A DNA stretch of 64,000 bases, taken from contig WTPW01000494.1 of the NCBI GenBank assembly GCA_009809945.1, forward strand, positions 186,027 to 250,026, read 5' to 3'. Origin of the DNA: Gigaspora margarita (Eukaryota > Glomeromycota > Glomeromycetes > Diversisporales > Gigasporaceae). Made by a program: the position numbers and the translations under genes. Under the pieces are notes generated by a model that had not been told where the DNA came from, ran no database searches, and saw only the letters and a program-made list of their open reading frames with translations. Positions 42,679-54,277 of this stretch are shown in pieces; within the stretch, counting starts at the first letter, position 1, and the number at the start of each line of letters is the position of its first letter.

Positions 42679-45249
42679 TTAATCACAAAACTTATATGAC
42701 ATACCTTGATAAAATGACTTGGTTTGATGAATTATTTTACTTTTATACATTGCTTCGGAATATGTTCGCGTATAATTAATTTTTTTACATTTTAATATTT
42801 TGTCAGATTCCAATAATTCTAATAGAATCTCTTTATCATTCTGCCATTCTGTAATAATTTCATTAATTTTTATTGCTGTTGGACGTTTTTTTGGGTCTTT
42901 TTCCCAACAATCACTCATTAAATTTATGAAACATTGTGGAGCACCATCAACAATAGGTGGACGTAAATTATTGCTACATATTTCTATTTGAAGTAATGGA
43001 CCAAAATCTTGACTATAATATGCAGGTTTTCCATGTAAAATTTCCCACATAATTATTCCAAAAGAGTAAATATCTGATGCAGTAGTGTATGGACATCCAT
43101 TTAAAATTTCTGGTGCAATATATGGTAAAATTCCGCAAACCTTATCAGACTCTGTCTTTAACGCTATATTCGATAGAATTGAAAGACCTAAATCAGCTAT
43201 ATATGCGTCGTATAAATTATCTAATAAAATATTGCCACTATGTAAATTTTGGTGAATAAGGTTTTGGGAATGAATTTGCCAGAGTTCCGAAGCAATACAA
43301 TTTAAAAAAACCAATTTCTTGCTCCATTCTACTTGTGCTATTATACTAAGATTCTTGCATAAAGAACCCATAGTTGCATATTTTATAATAAGAATAAAAT
43401 CTTCTGAATCACTATCTTTCGATATTCCGTAAATGTTTTTATGATTTTTATCACAGTATATCCTTAACTTAAAAAAAATTGATAAAGGTAAAATAAAATA
43501 AAAGTGAGATAAAGGTAAGAATGAATAAACAATTATAAATTTTATTAATTTATATACCTCTTTTAAAAAATCTTTTTGACAAGATTTTGACCCAAGAAAT
43601 AATTTGAGTGCAACTTTTTGCCACATTCCATGTTTTCGATCTAGCCATGTAGCATAATATACTGTTGTAAATCCACCTTGTCCTATCTTTCTAATATTTT
43701 CAAATTCGTTACAAGAAATCCATGATAATTGATATTTATCTTCATTTAATATAATTTTTAGATCGTCTTCTATTTCAGAATCTTTATATAAATTTGAGGA
43801 TAAAAAGTTTTATATATAATTATTAACCTATTTTTTTAAATAAAAAATGAACTAAATAACTTTAATTACCTGATGATTTATTTATTTCACTATTTATTAT
43901 TTAAAATAGTATATGATTATATTAATATAAAATTTGGTTAAAAAAAGAATAGATATGATATTAAATTTGGCATACCTTTTATTAGTCATATTTTCAGATT
44001 TTTGGAAATATATGGTTGCTTTTCGTTCATCTTTTTCAACACCAATTCCATTTTGATAACAAAGGCTAAGATTATATGTTCCGTCAAAATGATTCATTTC
44101 AGCAGATTTTTGATAATAAATGAATGCTTTATTTTCATCCTTTTCAACACCAATCCCATTTTGGTAACAAACTCCAAGATTATATGTCGCACCTGCATGT
44201 CCCATCTTTGCAGCTTTTTGATAATAATGGAATGCTTTATTTTCATCTTTATTAATTCCAATTCCACAATCATAACATACTCCAAGATTATAAGTTCCTT
44301 TAGTATGTTTCATTACAGCAGATTTTTGATAATAAATGAATGCCTTGCGTTCATCCTTTTCAACACCAATTCCATAAAGATAGTAGTTACCGACTTGAAA
44401 AACACCATCAGGATCATCTATATTGGCGGATTTTAGATAATAAAGGAACGCCTTATGTTTATCTTTTTTGACACCAATTCCCTCATCATAACAAATACCA
44501 AGATTATAAGTTCCTTTAACATGCTTCTTTTTTGCAGATTTTCGATAATAAATAAAGGCATTAAATTCGTTTTTCTCTACACCATTTCCGTGAAGATAGC
44601 AATTTCCAACTTGAAAAATTCCCATAGAATCACCCATCTCAGCAGTTTTTTTGTAATAACTAAATGCTTTATAGGCATCCTTTTCAATTCCAATCCCATG
44701 ATAATAGCAATTTGCAAGATTATATATTCCATCAATATAACCCATTTCAGCAGATTTTTGATAATAATCGAATGCTTTATTCATATTTTTTTTAACTCCA
44801 ATTCCATCTCGATAAAAATTTCCAAGGTTACAAATTCCACCAGCATGACCCATATAAGCGGCTTTTTTATAATAAATAAAAGCTTTATAATAATCTTTTT
44901 CTGTCCCAATTCCTTCATCATAACAAACACCAAGATTAAAAGTTCCTTTAATATGCATCATTTCAGCCGATTTTTGATAATAAATAAAAGCATTATAATT
45001 ACTCTTTTCAACACCAAATCCATTAAAATAACAATAAGCAACTTGGAACATTCCATCAGAATCACCCATATTGGAAGATTTTAAATAATAATTAAATGCT
45101 TTCGTTTCATCTTTTTCAACACCAATTCCATCGTGATAACAAATACCGAGATTATATGATCCATCTGCATATCCTATTTCGTCAAAAGTTTTATAAAGTA
45201 GAAAAATGCTTGAATATTTATTATTTTTTAATTTATTTTCACTTGACAT
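42679..45249 (-). CDS. Sel1-repeat/tyrosine-kinase-like fusion protein, probable pseudokinase
   Basis: Four exons join in frame: 45249-43976, 43889-43870 (20 nt), 43781-43558 and 43467-42679, making 768 residues. The introns are 86, 88 and 90 nt (GTATGC, GTAATT, GTATAT donors). Residues from about 27 to 420 are eleven Sel1 repeats (pattern YNLG.CY..GIGVEKDE.KAF.YY.KSAEMG), a protein-binding scaffold. Residues 453-700 form a kinase domain: glycine loop IGQGGFTTVYYATW (464-477), VALK with Lys491, DLG with Asp598, and APE (624-626). The catalytic loop reads HQNLHSGN (578-585), so the HRD arginine and aspartate are replaced by Gln and Asn. Such proteins are usually poor or inactive kinases that act as scaffolds, though activity is not excluded. 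The segment before YGIS is shorter than in relatives. The Sel1 part might be a separate gene, but the frame and intron sizes favour one. Confidence 0.8.
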
Positions 45250-46451
45250 TTCGAAAAATTCATTAAAATCTTTGTAGTGTTTTTGCCTTGATAATAAATA
45301 AACGTGTCCAGTTATCTTAGTGATACATTAAAAGTACCGTATTTGTGTGATTTAATTTATCTTTATGATATACAAGCAAATTATTATTTACTTTAAGATA
45401 TTACTTAGCTCCAAATTTATTTCTTAACTTACACATGTACGTACATACGTATGTGTTCTTGTGTACACACGTTTTGAAATATAAAAAGTAAAGTGGCACT
45501 GTATGGTAATACATGGTAATACAAAATTTGTTAGTAAACAGTTGCAGTACTGCAGTACAAAATATGTACAGGAATGGATACTTGTAGTACATATATGCAA
45601 TGATTGATGCTGAAGGCGTAAAAACTTTTGAATTCACCTTGGATTGTTAAAGTGTATAAAAAAAATTATAGAAATATTGATATTGGAACTATAAAGAAAA
45701 TATTCAGATAAAATGATACAATAATTCTATTTTGTAGTGCCTAACTATTACAACATGTTGCTTTCAGAGACGTTAAAGCATTGTTTTCACATTGTACAAA
45801 ATTATCACTGGAATTATACTGCATGACAAGTTGAAAGTACGAGTTATAAGGAATGTAGAACCTTGACTTTCAAAGTTCTTATTAAAGATTAGGGTTAGAA
45901 AAAAAGTATTTCCAGCTAAATTTTAAATTAATATCGTAGTGAAAATCAAGGTAGCTTATTACGAAGTAATATGTGATTTTTACTAAAAAAAAAAAAAATG
46001 CTTCTTCTTATTCCTTCACTTCTAACAAAAGTTGTAGAAACAATTTTTCTATGTTAATAATCATTAAAACATGAGCTTTTCTTTATATTGCACGCTTTAA
46101 CTGTGGATTATAGCTTTTTTCCGCGTATTTATATAACGTGTGTCAGCCAGGAAATATTTGTGAAACTTATTAAATAAAATTCTAATTTTTCGAATATTGT
46201 GCAAATAAACTATAACTTAAATAACACAATAATGCAAAAAAAAAAAGAATTAGTTTAATTATCTGGTTATTGTAAAGATAGGATGCTAAACCATTTTGAA
46301 CCGACTGAGGTAACTGCGCAACATGTTGTGCCAATACCAGGAACGGATGAACCAGTAATTATATTCAAAGTTCTGAAATTTAAAATTCCAATTAATTATT
46401 ATTTATAATTAATAATTATTTGCATTGATCTACCTTAATCGTTATATATAT
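45250..46451. other. Upstream region of the kinase gene and intergenic DNA
   Basis: No gene is seen. ACATGTACGTACATACGTATG at 45433 is a short alternating run. ATACCAGGAACGGATGAACC at 46336 is a truncated copy of the dispersed repeat. Nothing else is supported. Confidence 0.45.
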
Positions 46452-46600
46452 GAGTGTTGCCAAGAGGAAAAGGTCGTTCGGACTTGAAAGCATATTAGAT
46501 TTTGATATATTCGAAAGTTAAACCGGCTTTTTCCCTTGGTAGCACCCATGTGGGCGATGGACTAGGAAAACCCGTCTTCGAAGTGGGGTTTCCATTTTGA
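46452..46600. repeat. GC-richer double-hairpin element
   Basis: GTGTTGCCAAGAGGAAAAGG then TCGTTCGGACTTGAAAG pairs imperfectly with CGAAAGTTAAACCGGCTTTT then TCCCTTGGTAGCACCC. Just after it, GGAAAACCC and GGGGTTTCC enclose GTCTTCGAAGT as a second, compact hairpin. It stands out in base composition from 46.2-47.5 kb. It may be a MITE or a structured RNA; the window cannot decide. Confidence 0.5.
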
Positions 46601-48480
46601 GAAATGACGAATATTGTTTGTGAAACCTAAATTTTGCCCTGTTTATTTTATATCAATTACTGAATAAACAACATCATGTGATTATAAAACATTTGATTGA
46701 CCAATCTAATTTAATTGAGTCGTCAATCTTTTGCTGTTGATCTATTTTAAGAACACATACGTTTAAAGATTGGTCTACCTTCAAGTTAAAATATCTTGAT
46801 AAATTATTATATCAATGTAGGGTGAAAAGCGAAATACATATAAATCGAAACTGGCACTTTGTTTTGAATCAAAAATTCGAAATTGTCCATCACCCATATA
46901 GTTGAAATTGCTACGTTATAATATATGTCGTAATTAATTATGCATAAAAATCTTGAATGCTATGAAAACCTTATTACTGTAAATTATATTACGATAATAC
47001 AGTATATTTGGCTGTATTTCTATTTTTATAATCCCACTTTATCATAGCGTCATAATGTCTATTAACTCTACTCTATAAGTTGATAACTTTAACAAATAAT
47101 TATAAAAATATTTAATGTAATATCCTTTCAATTAAAGCTTCGATCCTATTTTAAATGATCCTCCGAATTAAATCAGAATTCACTTTCATGTATCCAATTT
47201 AAATTTAAACCGTAAAATAAGTGACTAAATAGTCGGAATCACAATTTCAAACTACAGATACCTGATATATACTGTGGTATACACATAAATATGACGTAAG
47301 TAGAGTATAGTTTACTGCTGCACTGGCAAATCTGATTGGATAATCATAATCTGAGAGTATAAAGAACGTTCATTAATCTAGGTATTAAATGAGCTGTTTA
47401 TAAATATAATATTTACTATTTAATTCATTCTAAATTTTGAGAGCATATAGAATTTATTCACGACTTAATTCACTTTATTCGCATTAGTTGTGAGTAATAA
47501 AGAATTTCATTAGTGTTTAAATTTAGGGCATAAATTACTCCAATAAATTTCTCAATATTGTAATTTGATAATTAGTACTCAGTTTAAGCTTTCTGTTCAT
47601 GACAACGTTGCACAGCTATTTATGCACATATACGCACGCACGTGTATCTGACAAAATATCAGATACAAGATATGTCAATGAATTATCGGATCCATCCAAA
47701 TTGATCGGATTACGGATCGAAGCTTTACTTTCAATCTTTATCACGCTTTCTCAATCTTTTAATGCACCCTTTAAATTACTTATTGCACTCTTCTAAATAT
47801 TTATCTACTTCTTTCAATTTTTCATTATAAAATTTCAGCAATATTGCATTATGGTATTATAAATTACAGTAATACGTTAATACAGCATAATTGCAGTTCA
47901 CAGGTTTGACGAAAATAATAACGCAAGTGCCGTAACTATCTTGTAAATAAAATCCACGTCAGCTATATATACATATATAGAATACAGTTCTCTGAGAAGT
48001 TCCGAAAATTCCCATAAAATAGAAATAAAAGATCTTAGACCTTATTGACTAAACAAATACAAAATCACAGTCACACATGACTATAATCCATTCTGTAAAA
48101 TCCGTTCTTAATAAACGTATAAGCAAAATTATTAATCAAATACCAAAAAATCCTTAAAGTGGGACAGATCATGTAATACTGTACGTTATTTCCAGAACAA
48201 TTCGAGCCACATCAAGTTAGGGTTAAGCGTGCTTATATAGGTAGAATACTTTCCTGCCATTTTATGTTAATGTTAATGGCGAGTTAAGACTAACGTTTTT
48301 TAAATTTTTGCATTACTCTCGTTTTAAAACCCTTTCAAAATAATAAGTGGCTGTTTAAAAATAGAAAAAGCTAAATATCGATAGCTATATTTTCAAAACT
48401 TGGTTTCATAATGAATTTGTGAACCCTATATTAGATTGGAACTAGAGTTTTAACATGTGAAAAAAATAAAACGCTCTAAA
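46601..48480. other. Intergenic, no gene seen
   Basis: Unique AT-rich DNA. GTTCATGACAACGTTGCACA then GCTATTTA at 47597-47625 is a diverged GCGCAGCTAC box. No frame over 65 codons looks coding. Confidence 0.5.
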
Positions 48481-48835
48481 TTCTAAGACCAAGCAAAGTT
48501 AATTCTTCGTTCTGCATTACGTGGAATTCGAAATTTCGGTCAGCTGGCGGATTTTTTTTTTATGCACGGTAAATTAATAGATATCTAAGCCATACAAAGT
48601 TAATTTTCGTTTTTTACATAGCATGGAACTAGATAAAATTTGGTCAACGACCAGTTTTTTTCCATCAGTCATATCGGATAGTTCCGAAAATTGAAGAAAT
48701 TTATGGAAAAAAATTAATAGCAAAAATCGAATAGTTGGCACAATTGGGATTTAAAAAAAAAAAAAAAAATTGAAAAATTGAAAAAAATCTGTCAGCGGGT
48801 AATGCAAAACGAAAAATTAACATTGCGTGCCCTTA
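48481..48835. mobile_element. GCCATACAAAGTTAATTTT MITE cluster
   Basis: AAGCCATACAAAGTTAATTT then TCGTTTTTTACATAGC at 48590 pairs with the complement of GTAATGCAAAACGAAAAATT then AACATTGCGTGCCCT at 48800-48835. A direct half-copy (AAGCAAAGTTAATTCTTCGT) precedes at 48491. The internal GGTCAACGACCAG and GGTCAGCTGGCGG recall CTGACTGCTGACCAG of the copy at 14368, so this is the same family. Confidence 0.65.
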
Positions 48836-48889
48836 CAACTATGTATCGGTCAATTTTATCGACCCATTTTTCAAATTTTCTCCTTTGGG

Positions 48890-49760
48890 AGGAACCAGGG
48901 TTAGGGTCATTTAGAGTAAGGGTTTGGGCAAGGATTATAGATAAAATTGCTCTTCCTACATTTTTTATTAATGTTCCAAGACAGGTTTACTCACTCGTTT
49001 TTGGCTTTTTTTGCTTTGTTTTACTTCGCAATGATTTGATTGGTTAATTTATACAGATATCTCGATTTTGATGGGTCAATTTATGTATATCTCGGATCGT
49101 CTTAAGGAAGCAAAATCACATGGCACCCGGCCAATCAAATTATAGAATTTTGATGATTTTCGGCGAAGCAAAACAAGGAAGAAAAGCGAAACCCCTGAAA
49201 AATACAAAAAACGGCAGTTTAAACCTGTTTTAGCGAGTTAATTAAAAATGCGGGAAGACAGCTTGCTTATATATGACTACCTACAGTAAAGAATTTGCTC
49301 CGCTTTACGCGTCCAAATTAGGAATTTGAAATATGGGAAAAAAATGAGCTGGCAAAATTGGTTCTATAGTATGTATCCTGCATAGTGATAGGGTTCACAA
49401 AAAATTCATTCATTATATGGATCTTATGTAACAACCACAGTCTCAGATATTACCAAATATGGGAGAGGTTAAAACGGAGTTAAATTAGCTAATATTGGGT
49501 TGCCTTTTTGATGCTGTTAGAAGGCTCTTATCAAGAATGCAATTTATGCAATATGTAGATCATATTGAATTATCAAATATGGAAACGTTTAAAGCGTCGT
49601 GCATCATATGATTTTGACTATTTAATTTTAATTAAAGTTAGGGTAAGGGGTTAGGGTTAGGAGAGATCTTAAAGAGAAAATCACCTTTCCGACATTTTTT
49701 ATTAGTGAATCAATATAGATTAAGACATTAGTCTTGTATTCTATGTTTTTTCGCTTTTTT
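48890..49760. repeat. Cluster of diverged dispersed repeats
   Basis: Three relations can be seen. First, 48890-49050 (GGTTAGGGTCATTTAGAG..., CTACATTTTTTATTAATGTT) resembles 49630-49760. Second, 49115-49290 (GGCCAATCAAATTATAGAAT, GGCGAAGCAAAACAAGGAAG, GCTTGCTTATATATGACTAC) is co-linear with 57970-58110. Third, 49468-49600 is co-linear with 34436-34560. TATGGATCTTATGTAACAAC at 49417 is the inverse of 3249. These look like remains of one family of roughly 500-bp TIR elements, whose best-kept member is at 57738-58213. Confidence 0.6.
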
Positions 49761-50284
49761 TTCTTTTTTTTTCTTCATCCATGTTGATCAAAACAAGTTG
49801 ATTTGCCGTATGGCCCAAAATGGGACCACCTGGGGCATTAGGATCACGTGATTGTAAGAAAACCACAATTTATGATCATCACATGACTAATTTTAATATA
49901 GAAATGACGACTTTTATTTGTTTTTACAAACTTAAAATATTTTTTTAGGAAAATGAACTTTAAGCAAACTATAATTATAAAATCTCAAAATCTGATTGGT
50001 TGGTTCATTGCGATCTTTTGCTGCGATGGATGGAAAGACTGCGAATTCTAGAATCGATTTATACTTTGTTTTAATAGAAATTGTCTTATAAGCAAATAGT
50101 CCTGGGATCCCCCCATGACTTAAAAGGCAGTCAATTACCAAATAAGAAATCTAAAAAAAAGCGTGATTTGCATCATCCAAACTTGGTAATATCTGCAGGA
50201 TGGCGCTACGCCACACAGAAGACATTGTTAAATTTAACCATTTTACAACCCATACATTTTAATTTTTAGATATTTCATTTAATT
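49761..50284. other. Spacer before lipase B
   Basis: No gene is supported. GGATGGCGCTACGCCACACA at 50199 has a small TGGCG-CTA-CGCCA hairpin. GCACCC/GGGACCACC phrases near 49820 are GC-rich but have no second copy. Confidence 0.4.
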
Positions 50285-50668
50285 ATTAATTCCGAATTAA
50301 GGTTATGAACTATTTACTGTAGCGGTAGTGCAATTCTAGATTATGCGATAATAATATTTATTCTGTAGTACGATTTGATTTATCGGTGCTCTACCTCCAC
50401 CTATACCACTTAGATATTTGTTTATTTTTTTCCATAATATTCGGCTTATTTTACTGGAACTATAAAATTAGATACATTTTTCTAATGTATTTGCTTGTTA
50501 AAAAAGGAAAATATTTTCCTAATAAAACTTGTTACTGCGAACTTCCGGGAATGGAACCAAAAATGACGTAATAAAAGCAAATTATGAATATTTAAAGCAA
50601 TTAATACCTTTTTTTTTTGAAATTGCATCTTCAATACATACTGTATACAGTTCTAAAAGCTCCAAAAT
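50285..50668 (+). promoter_or_regulatory. Upstream region of lipase B, shared with lipase A
   Basis: The outer block ATTCCGAATTAAGGTTATGA then TTTACTGTAGCGGTAGTGCA and the inner block CATCTTCAATACATACTGTA then TACAG...AGCTCCAAAATATGGCA are shared with the inverted copy. The 250 bp between them has diverged. No experimental promoter information can be read. Confidence 0.55.
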
Positions 50669-52615
50669 ATGGCAGAATCGGACAGTGTTATTATTGACAA
50701 TCTTGATGAGAAGGATGGAAAAAATAATGTATCTCCTGAACAACTTATTCATTTTGTTGATTTGGTTAATACTCCTAAACCGAGTTTAAATCCTGTTATA
50801 CGACGAATTCCTTTAATTTCTCAATCTTTAACATATTTAATTTATTTTAAACGCGTTATAATTTATTTATTCCTTACGTTAATATTTAATATTACATTGC
50901 CTATCACTAATCCATTCGAATTCATAATCACTTTTGCCCTCTTTCCTTTATTTACAGTCTTGGTATTTTTCTTTGAGGCTGGAATCAAATTTATGATATT
51001 TTTACAATCACTAAGTCCTTCAGGAAATAATCAAAAAGTAATAGACTTATGGTCATCATTTACTGATAAAGATATAAGTAAGTTATGTAAATTTATTAAC
51101 CAATAAAATTATTTAAATTCCAGCTTTAATCAAATTTGTTTTTTTTTGATTAAAAAAAGAGGAAATTTTACGTGCAGGAATTGCTTCTTTGGACGATCCG
51201 GACACTCATTCGGATGATAACAAGTATCCCACCTTTAATCTAAACAGGGCAGAATTACTCTTATATACATCTGCTTTAATGGGACAACGTGATTTAACTC
51301 TTGTTGAAGAAGCTCAAAATGATATAATTGAATTAAAGAAGAATCCAGAAAAGGCTAGAAGCGAAGATATTAAGAAAATTACTGACAAACTACTTGAAAG
51401 TGAGAAAGCAATTCGGGAAGAAGCAAAGGAAATTGGTCTAGAATTTATCTCTATTACTGAGTGTAATGTAATTGAAGGTCCCTATGGTGGTTTATATTGG
51501 TCAGAGGTATAGCTTTTAAAGCATCTACTGTAGATATATTATTTATTTATTTTAGCATACAGTATTAATCTATGATCTTATTGTTTTTCCGTCAAATTCA
51601 AAATCATAACTTTTAAATTATTAGAAACAAAACTTTATCATCGTTTCTTTTAAGGGAACAGATCCTCTAAACATGGCAGAATGGTTAACTAATTTTAGTC
51701 TTCAAAGAATGGATGCGAAGTAAATTTTATTTGTATAAATTGTCACTTAATCCTTTTTTCTTTTTTTTTAAAAAAAAAAAAATACTGACTTGATTTTATT
51801 ACATTTAAAGACGATTCCTTTTCGGAGAAGTTCATTCTGGATATTATACCAATCTTTTCCCAGATAATTCATATTCTTCTACTAAATCGGAAAAACAATT
51901 TCCAGCTTTAAGATTAATTGAGGCAATACGTGGTAAGGCCAATGAAATCTATAAACGAACAGCACAACGAGTTAAAGTTTGGGTCACAGGTTATTCATTG
52001 GGTGGTGCTCTGGCAACATTATTTTATGCACGATTATTACAATCACCTGCTAGTTTAGGTGATAATGTTGATATTTGTGACGGGATCACCTTTGCTTCTC
52101 CACTTCTTGGTGATAATGATTTCGCAACAGGATTCCAGTCACTTATGAACAATGAAATTAATGTCAATAAAAATTTTTGGAGAATAGTCAATGACAATGA
52201 TATTGCTCCAAGATTTCCACTTGGGTTTCATGTTCCAAATTTAGGTCATTTTCTTTCAAAGATTAATTTATTTAATTACATTAATGTCGGAGATGAGGTC
52301 CGATTTTATCAAGATGGTAGTAAACCAAGCTCCGAACGTCATCTTTATGGTCCTGATATTAATTATTTATTTATTAAGCAAGAACTTAATCTAGTGGATT
52401 TGGGAACTTTTTTCGGTTTTTCTGATCAATTTGATAGTTCTACTAATGGTCGGAATTCAATCAAAAATATTTTCACTGTAAATTATAAGGTGAACTCAAA
52501 AATTGATTATATAACTCCAGGATTCATTAGGAATCATTATTCTTATAGATACTTTGAATGTCTTGAAAAAGGTAGGAAATATTGGGAGGAACCAAAGAAA
52601 ATTGATGAAAAATAA
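50669..52615 (+). CDS. Membrane-anchored class 3 lipase, copy B
   Basis: Four exons join in frame: 50669-51077, 51160-51506, 51625-51719 and 51811-52615, giving 551 residues, the same exon sizes as copy A. Donors are GTAAGT, GTATAG and GTAAAT; acceptors are AAAG, TTAG and AAAG. Residues 55-77 and 83-105 are hydrophobic helices; the rest is the alpha/beta-hydrolase lipase domain with NFIIVSFKGTDPLNMAEW, VTGYSLGG (Ser346), NDNDIAP (Asp414) and RNHYSYRYF (His526). The triad is therefore intact. The second intron (118 nt) contains a 35-nt stretch readable as HTVLIYDLIVF that is almost unchanged between copies; it could be an extra exon, but no splice choice I tried keeps both frame and plausible intron length. 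Likely role: acyl-ester hydrolysis at a membrane. Confidence 0.87.
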
Positions 52616-52985
52616 TGATGAACCTGCAATGAAATAGCATAAAATATGTGTAAATTACTGTACATTATTAGCAAATTATTTATATAATAAATATAACGAG
52701 AATCTTATTACAGTTACTTATTTATCCATTTCAAATTTTTGTTAGTGTTATTCCATACAATTTATGCATTTGTTTCTTGTATTTTTTTTTTTTCTTTAAT
52801 GTTGATAGACACAAATTAGATTGGCAAAAATATAAGAATTTATGACGTACTGTACATATCATTATAGCATTGAATTTTCATAAAGTTTGGAAGGTCTTTG
52901 TATCATGTTAATAATAATTTGATTATTCGTTTCTAAAGAATTTTCTATTTGACATCAACATTGGATTATGCACGTAGTTAAGCGC
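52616..52985 (+). other. 3' flank of lipase B, shared with lipase A
   Basis: It aligns with the minus strand of 28860-29218 and includes TTGTTAGTGTTATTCCATAC, GATAGACACAAATTAGATTG and TTTGATTATTCGTTTCTAAA. Homology fades after GACATCAACATTGGAT near 52975. Confidence 0.65.
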
Positions 52986-53907
52986 TATAAGGTTAACTAT
53001 ACCGAAATCTGTCTCCATAGAACACTCGCTTTAATCAATGTGTGCTTTGCGCAAAAGTTCTTAATTTGAAAATTCTTGATTACTAAAAGCTTTTAAACGA
53101 AAGTTCTTCTCTATTACTTTACATTTCTTGTTTATATCCGAAATACTATATAATTATGCTGCCCGATTATCAATCTAATAATGACACTATTACTAATTTT
53201 ACATGAATAATTTATTTAACACAGTTAATTTTAGCTTACAGCTGTTTTCATTATTTTTTGGGCATTTGGTAAAAAATTGACCGAATGATTGTTTGGCCGA
53301 TTCGATAAGTTTTTGATTTCGGTGACAATCGATTACGTAATAATGTGCATATCTTACTAATGACACTCGTGATTCTGATAATGTTTGAACGTGAAATATG
53401 AATGTTGTCAAAAGAAAAGGCACTATGGAGTTTTTATTTTGTACCAGACATAATCAATCTATTTTATTAAGGATTATGTCCGATACAAATATAATTGAAA
53501 CACCGTAATATTTGTTTTCTTTGCAGCCTCATACATATAAATAACTATATAATGTACATACATTACCTTTGCAAAATGACATATTCAAAGCATATTCGTT
53601 GGACAATTGTTAAAAATATTTGAATGGCTTAGCAGTTCAGGTAATTGCCAAATATCTAAAAGTTAGAAAGTCTTCTTTGAGTCAAACCCTCAAACATTTT
53701 CAAAAATATGGGTGTGTTGAAAAGCTTCCAATGCTTCTAAAAAACCATGTTTATTAAATTTAAATCACAAAAATATTTTAAAGCTTTAATGAACGAAAAC
53801 TGATTGGTATTTGTAAAATTTACAATCAGAGATGGAACCTTGGTTAGGTCTATAGTTGCTACAAACTATTTGACACAGCCTAAATCATGTGATTGAATAA
53901 TTCTAAA
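52986..53907. other. Intergenic with one short palindrome
   Basis: TTTGTACCAGACATAATC and GATTATGTCCGATACAAA at 53438-53490 pair as a 16-18-bp hairpin with a 15-base loop. A minus-strand frame of 74 codons (53199-53423) has no recognisable domain and is not called a gene. Confidence 0.5.
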
Positions 53908-54269
53908 CAGAGACCCGTAAAAATTTTTTGTGTTTGCGAAATCTTTATTTGCGTTATTGCAAAAATTTGTATTAATTTGCAATAATAAATTAACTTCGTA
54001 TTAATTTGTAATTTTTCAGAAATCATCGAAAATTTAATCAAAATTTTATTTTGATCTTTCTCATCTTTTAATGTTTATTCATTTTCTCTTTCGGAAATGT
54101 TAAAAAATCTTAATTCTGCATACTAACTGACACAATTAGCCAATCAAATTTTTAGAATATCACGTGAACTTTACTCTTAAAAATTTGGTTTAATTTGTTT
54201 TAATTTACATAATCAATCTAAATTTGCATTAATTTGTATAATTTATATACAAATTTTTACGGGTCTCTG
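53908..54269. mobile_element. hAT-type MITE, 362 bp
   Basis: CAGAGACCCGTAAAAATTTT and AAATTTTTACGGGTCTCTG are inverted ends of 19 bp. Flanks ATTCTAAA (53900-53907) and ATTCTAAG (54270-54277) match at 7 of 8 positions. The interior has repeated AATTTGTATTAATTTG in both orientations and no coding capacity. Confidence 0.85.
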
Positions 54270-54277
54270 ATTCTAAG

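Noticed and set aside
44002-45084. Long plus-strand frames opposite the Sel1 repeats
   Set aside because: They are antisense shadows of the repeats; the regular isoleucine/phenylalanine pattern comes from the Sel1 codons.
48778-49047. 89-codon frame as a gene
   Set aside because: It overlaps a MITE end and a dispersed repeat whose relative at 49630 does not keep the frame.
49625-49665. Telomere-like TTAGGG repeats
   Set aside because: Only two or three loosely spaced TTAGGG phrases are present, and similar wording belongs to a dispersed repeat.
51508-51620. Adding HTVLIYDLIVF as a fifth lipase exon
   Set aside because: Every splice choice tried either broke the frame or left introns of about 35-49 nt. 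Kept as a finding only.
53199-53423. 74-codon minus-strand frame
   Set aside because: No recognisable motif or context; lengths like this arise by chance.
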